The notes below the pieces were generated by a model, which worked only from the letters and a program-made list of their open reading frames with translations, did not search any database and was not told the origin of the DNA. Positions 15,178-15,353 of a stretch of DNA of 15,353 nucleotides are shown piece after piece. The stretch covers positions 1 to 15,353 of the forward strand of contig JASHYG010000376.1 of assembly GCA_030043215.1 (NCBI GenBank). Reading direction: 5' to 3'. The translations under genes and the position numbers were made by a program. How positions within the stretch are numbered: position 1 is the first letter of the stretch; every line of letters starts with the position of its first letter. Origin of the DNA: Gammaproteobacteria bacterium. Its GTDB lineage: Bacteria; Pseudomonadota; Gammaproteobacteria; Steroidobacterales; Steroidobacteraceae.

Positions 15178-15353
15178 TGCCCCGCTGGGCAGCCGTTCTT
15201 GTTCTGATTGGAACAGGCGCGACGATTCTCTGGTCGGCCTATCGGGGCCACGTCACTGGTGAGCTGCGCGCCGGCCTCACGTTAGCGGGGCCATATCGGC
15301 CGACTCGCACCGACAACCCGATCGGCTTTTATTTCTATCTGGCTCTGTACTTC
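15177..15353 (+). CDS. Small membrane protein, 5' part (cut by right edge)
   Basis: The first 59 codons are in the window. The product begins MPRWAAVLVLIGTGATILW, a membrane helix at about residues 4-21, then a polar segment containing GPYRPTRTDNPIGF (38-51) and the start of a second hydrophobic helix. I do not recognise a family; small proteobacterial membrane proteins with a DNPIGF-like turn before the second helix are common. The ATG overlaps the preceding stop by one base, which supports both start and coupling. Confidence 0.6.
   Translation, partial: MPRWAAVLVLIGTGATILWSAYRGHVTGELRAGLTLAGPYRPTRTDNPIGFYFYLALYF

Noticed and set aside
1..15353. Possible CRISPR array, tRNA, rRNA, insertion sequence or phage module
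   Set aside because: No regularly spaced repeats, cloverleaf, rRNA core motif, transposase or integrase signature was seen on either strand.

Overview
The window looks like chromosomal DNA from a GC-rich, Gram-negative proteobacterium, and a gammaproteobacterial relative of the Steroidobacter/Xanthomonas type would fit. That placement is inference from three things: a periplasmic quinohaemoprotein and di-haem cytochrome, several Sec or Tat signal peptides, and strong G/C bias at third codon positions. There is no rRNA, tRNA, CRISPR array, insertion sequence or phage gene that I can recognise. Both edges cut genes.

Left part (1-4388): the 5' part of an FtsX/MacB-type ABC permease gene runs off the left edge on the minus strand. 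It diverges from a PQQ-dependent quinohaemoprotein dehydrogenase (822-2912, +), which faces a di-haem c-type oxidoreductase of the DUF1111 family (2976-4388, -). The last two are probably periplasmic electron-transfer proteins. Centre-left (4389-6196): a 640-base stretch without a convincing gene precedes two co-directional genes for small exported proteins, a DUF6152 protein and an unrecognised Gly/Phe-rich secreted protein.

Centre (6197-9580): a full-length MsbA-like ABC exporter (-) diverges from a Rossmann-fold NAD(P)-binding protein that unexpectedly begins with a signal peptide (+). A DUF2147 exported protein (-) converges on it across a 10-bp inverted repeat. Then comes a Tat-exported class C beta-lactamase-type serine hydrolase (9782-10987, -).

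Right part (11441-14017): a compact three-gene signalling operon. It encodes a LytS-type membrane histidine kinase, a second membrane protein that keeps the layout of such a kinase but has lost the phospho-acceptor His and the whole ATPase domain, and a LytTR response regulator whose start overlaps the preceding stop. Upstream are two near-identical 10-bp direct repeats spaced 21 bp start to start, the geometry expected for a LytTR dimer. The operon is followed by a 320-base spacer and two translationally coupled genes for unrecognised membrane proteins, the second cut by the right edge.

The most unusual items are the kinase/pseudo-kinase/LytTR operon with its candidate operator, the exported Rossmann protein, and the metal-site residues of the quinohaemoprotein (an Asp-x-Asp typical of lanthanide-using enzymes combined with Asp where Glu is usual).
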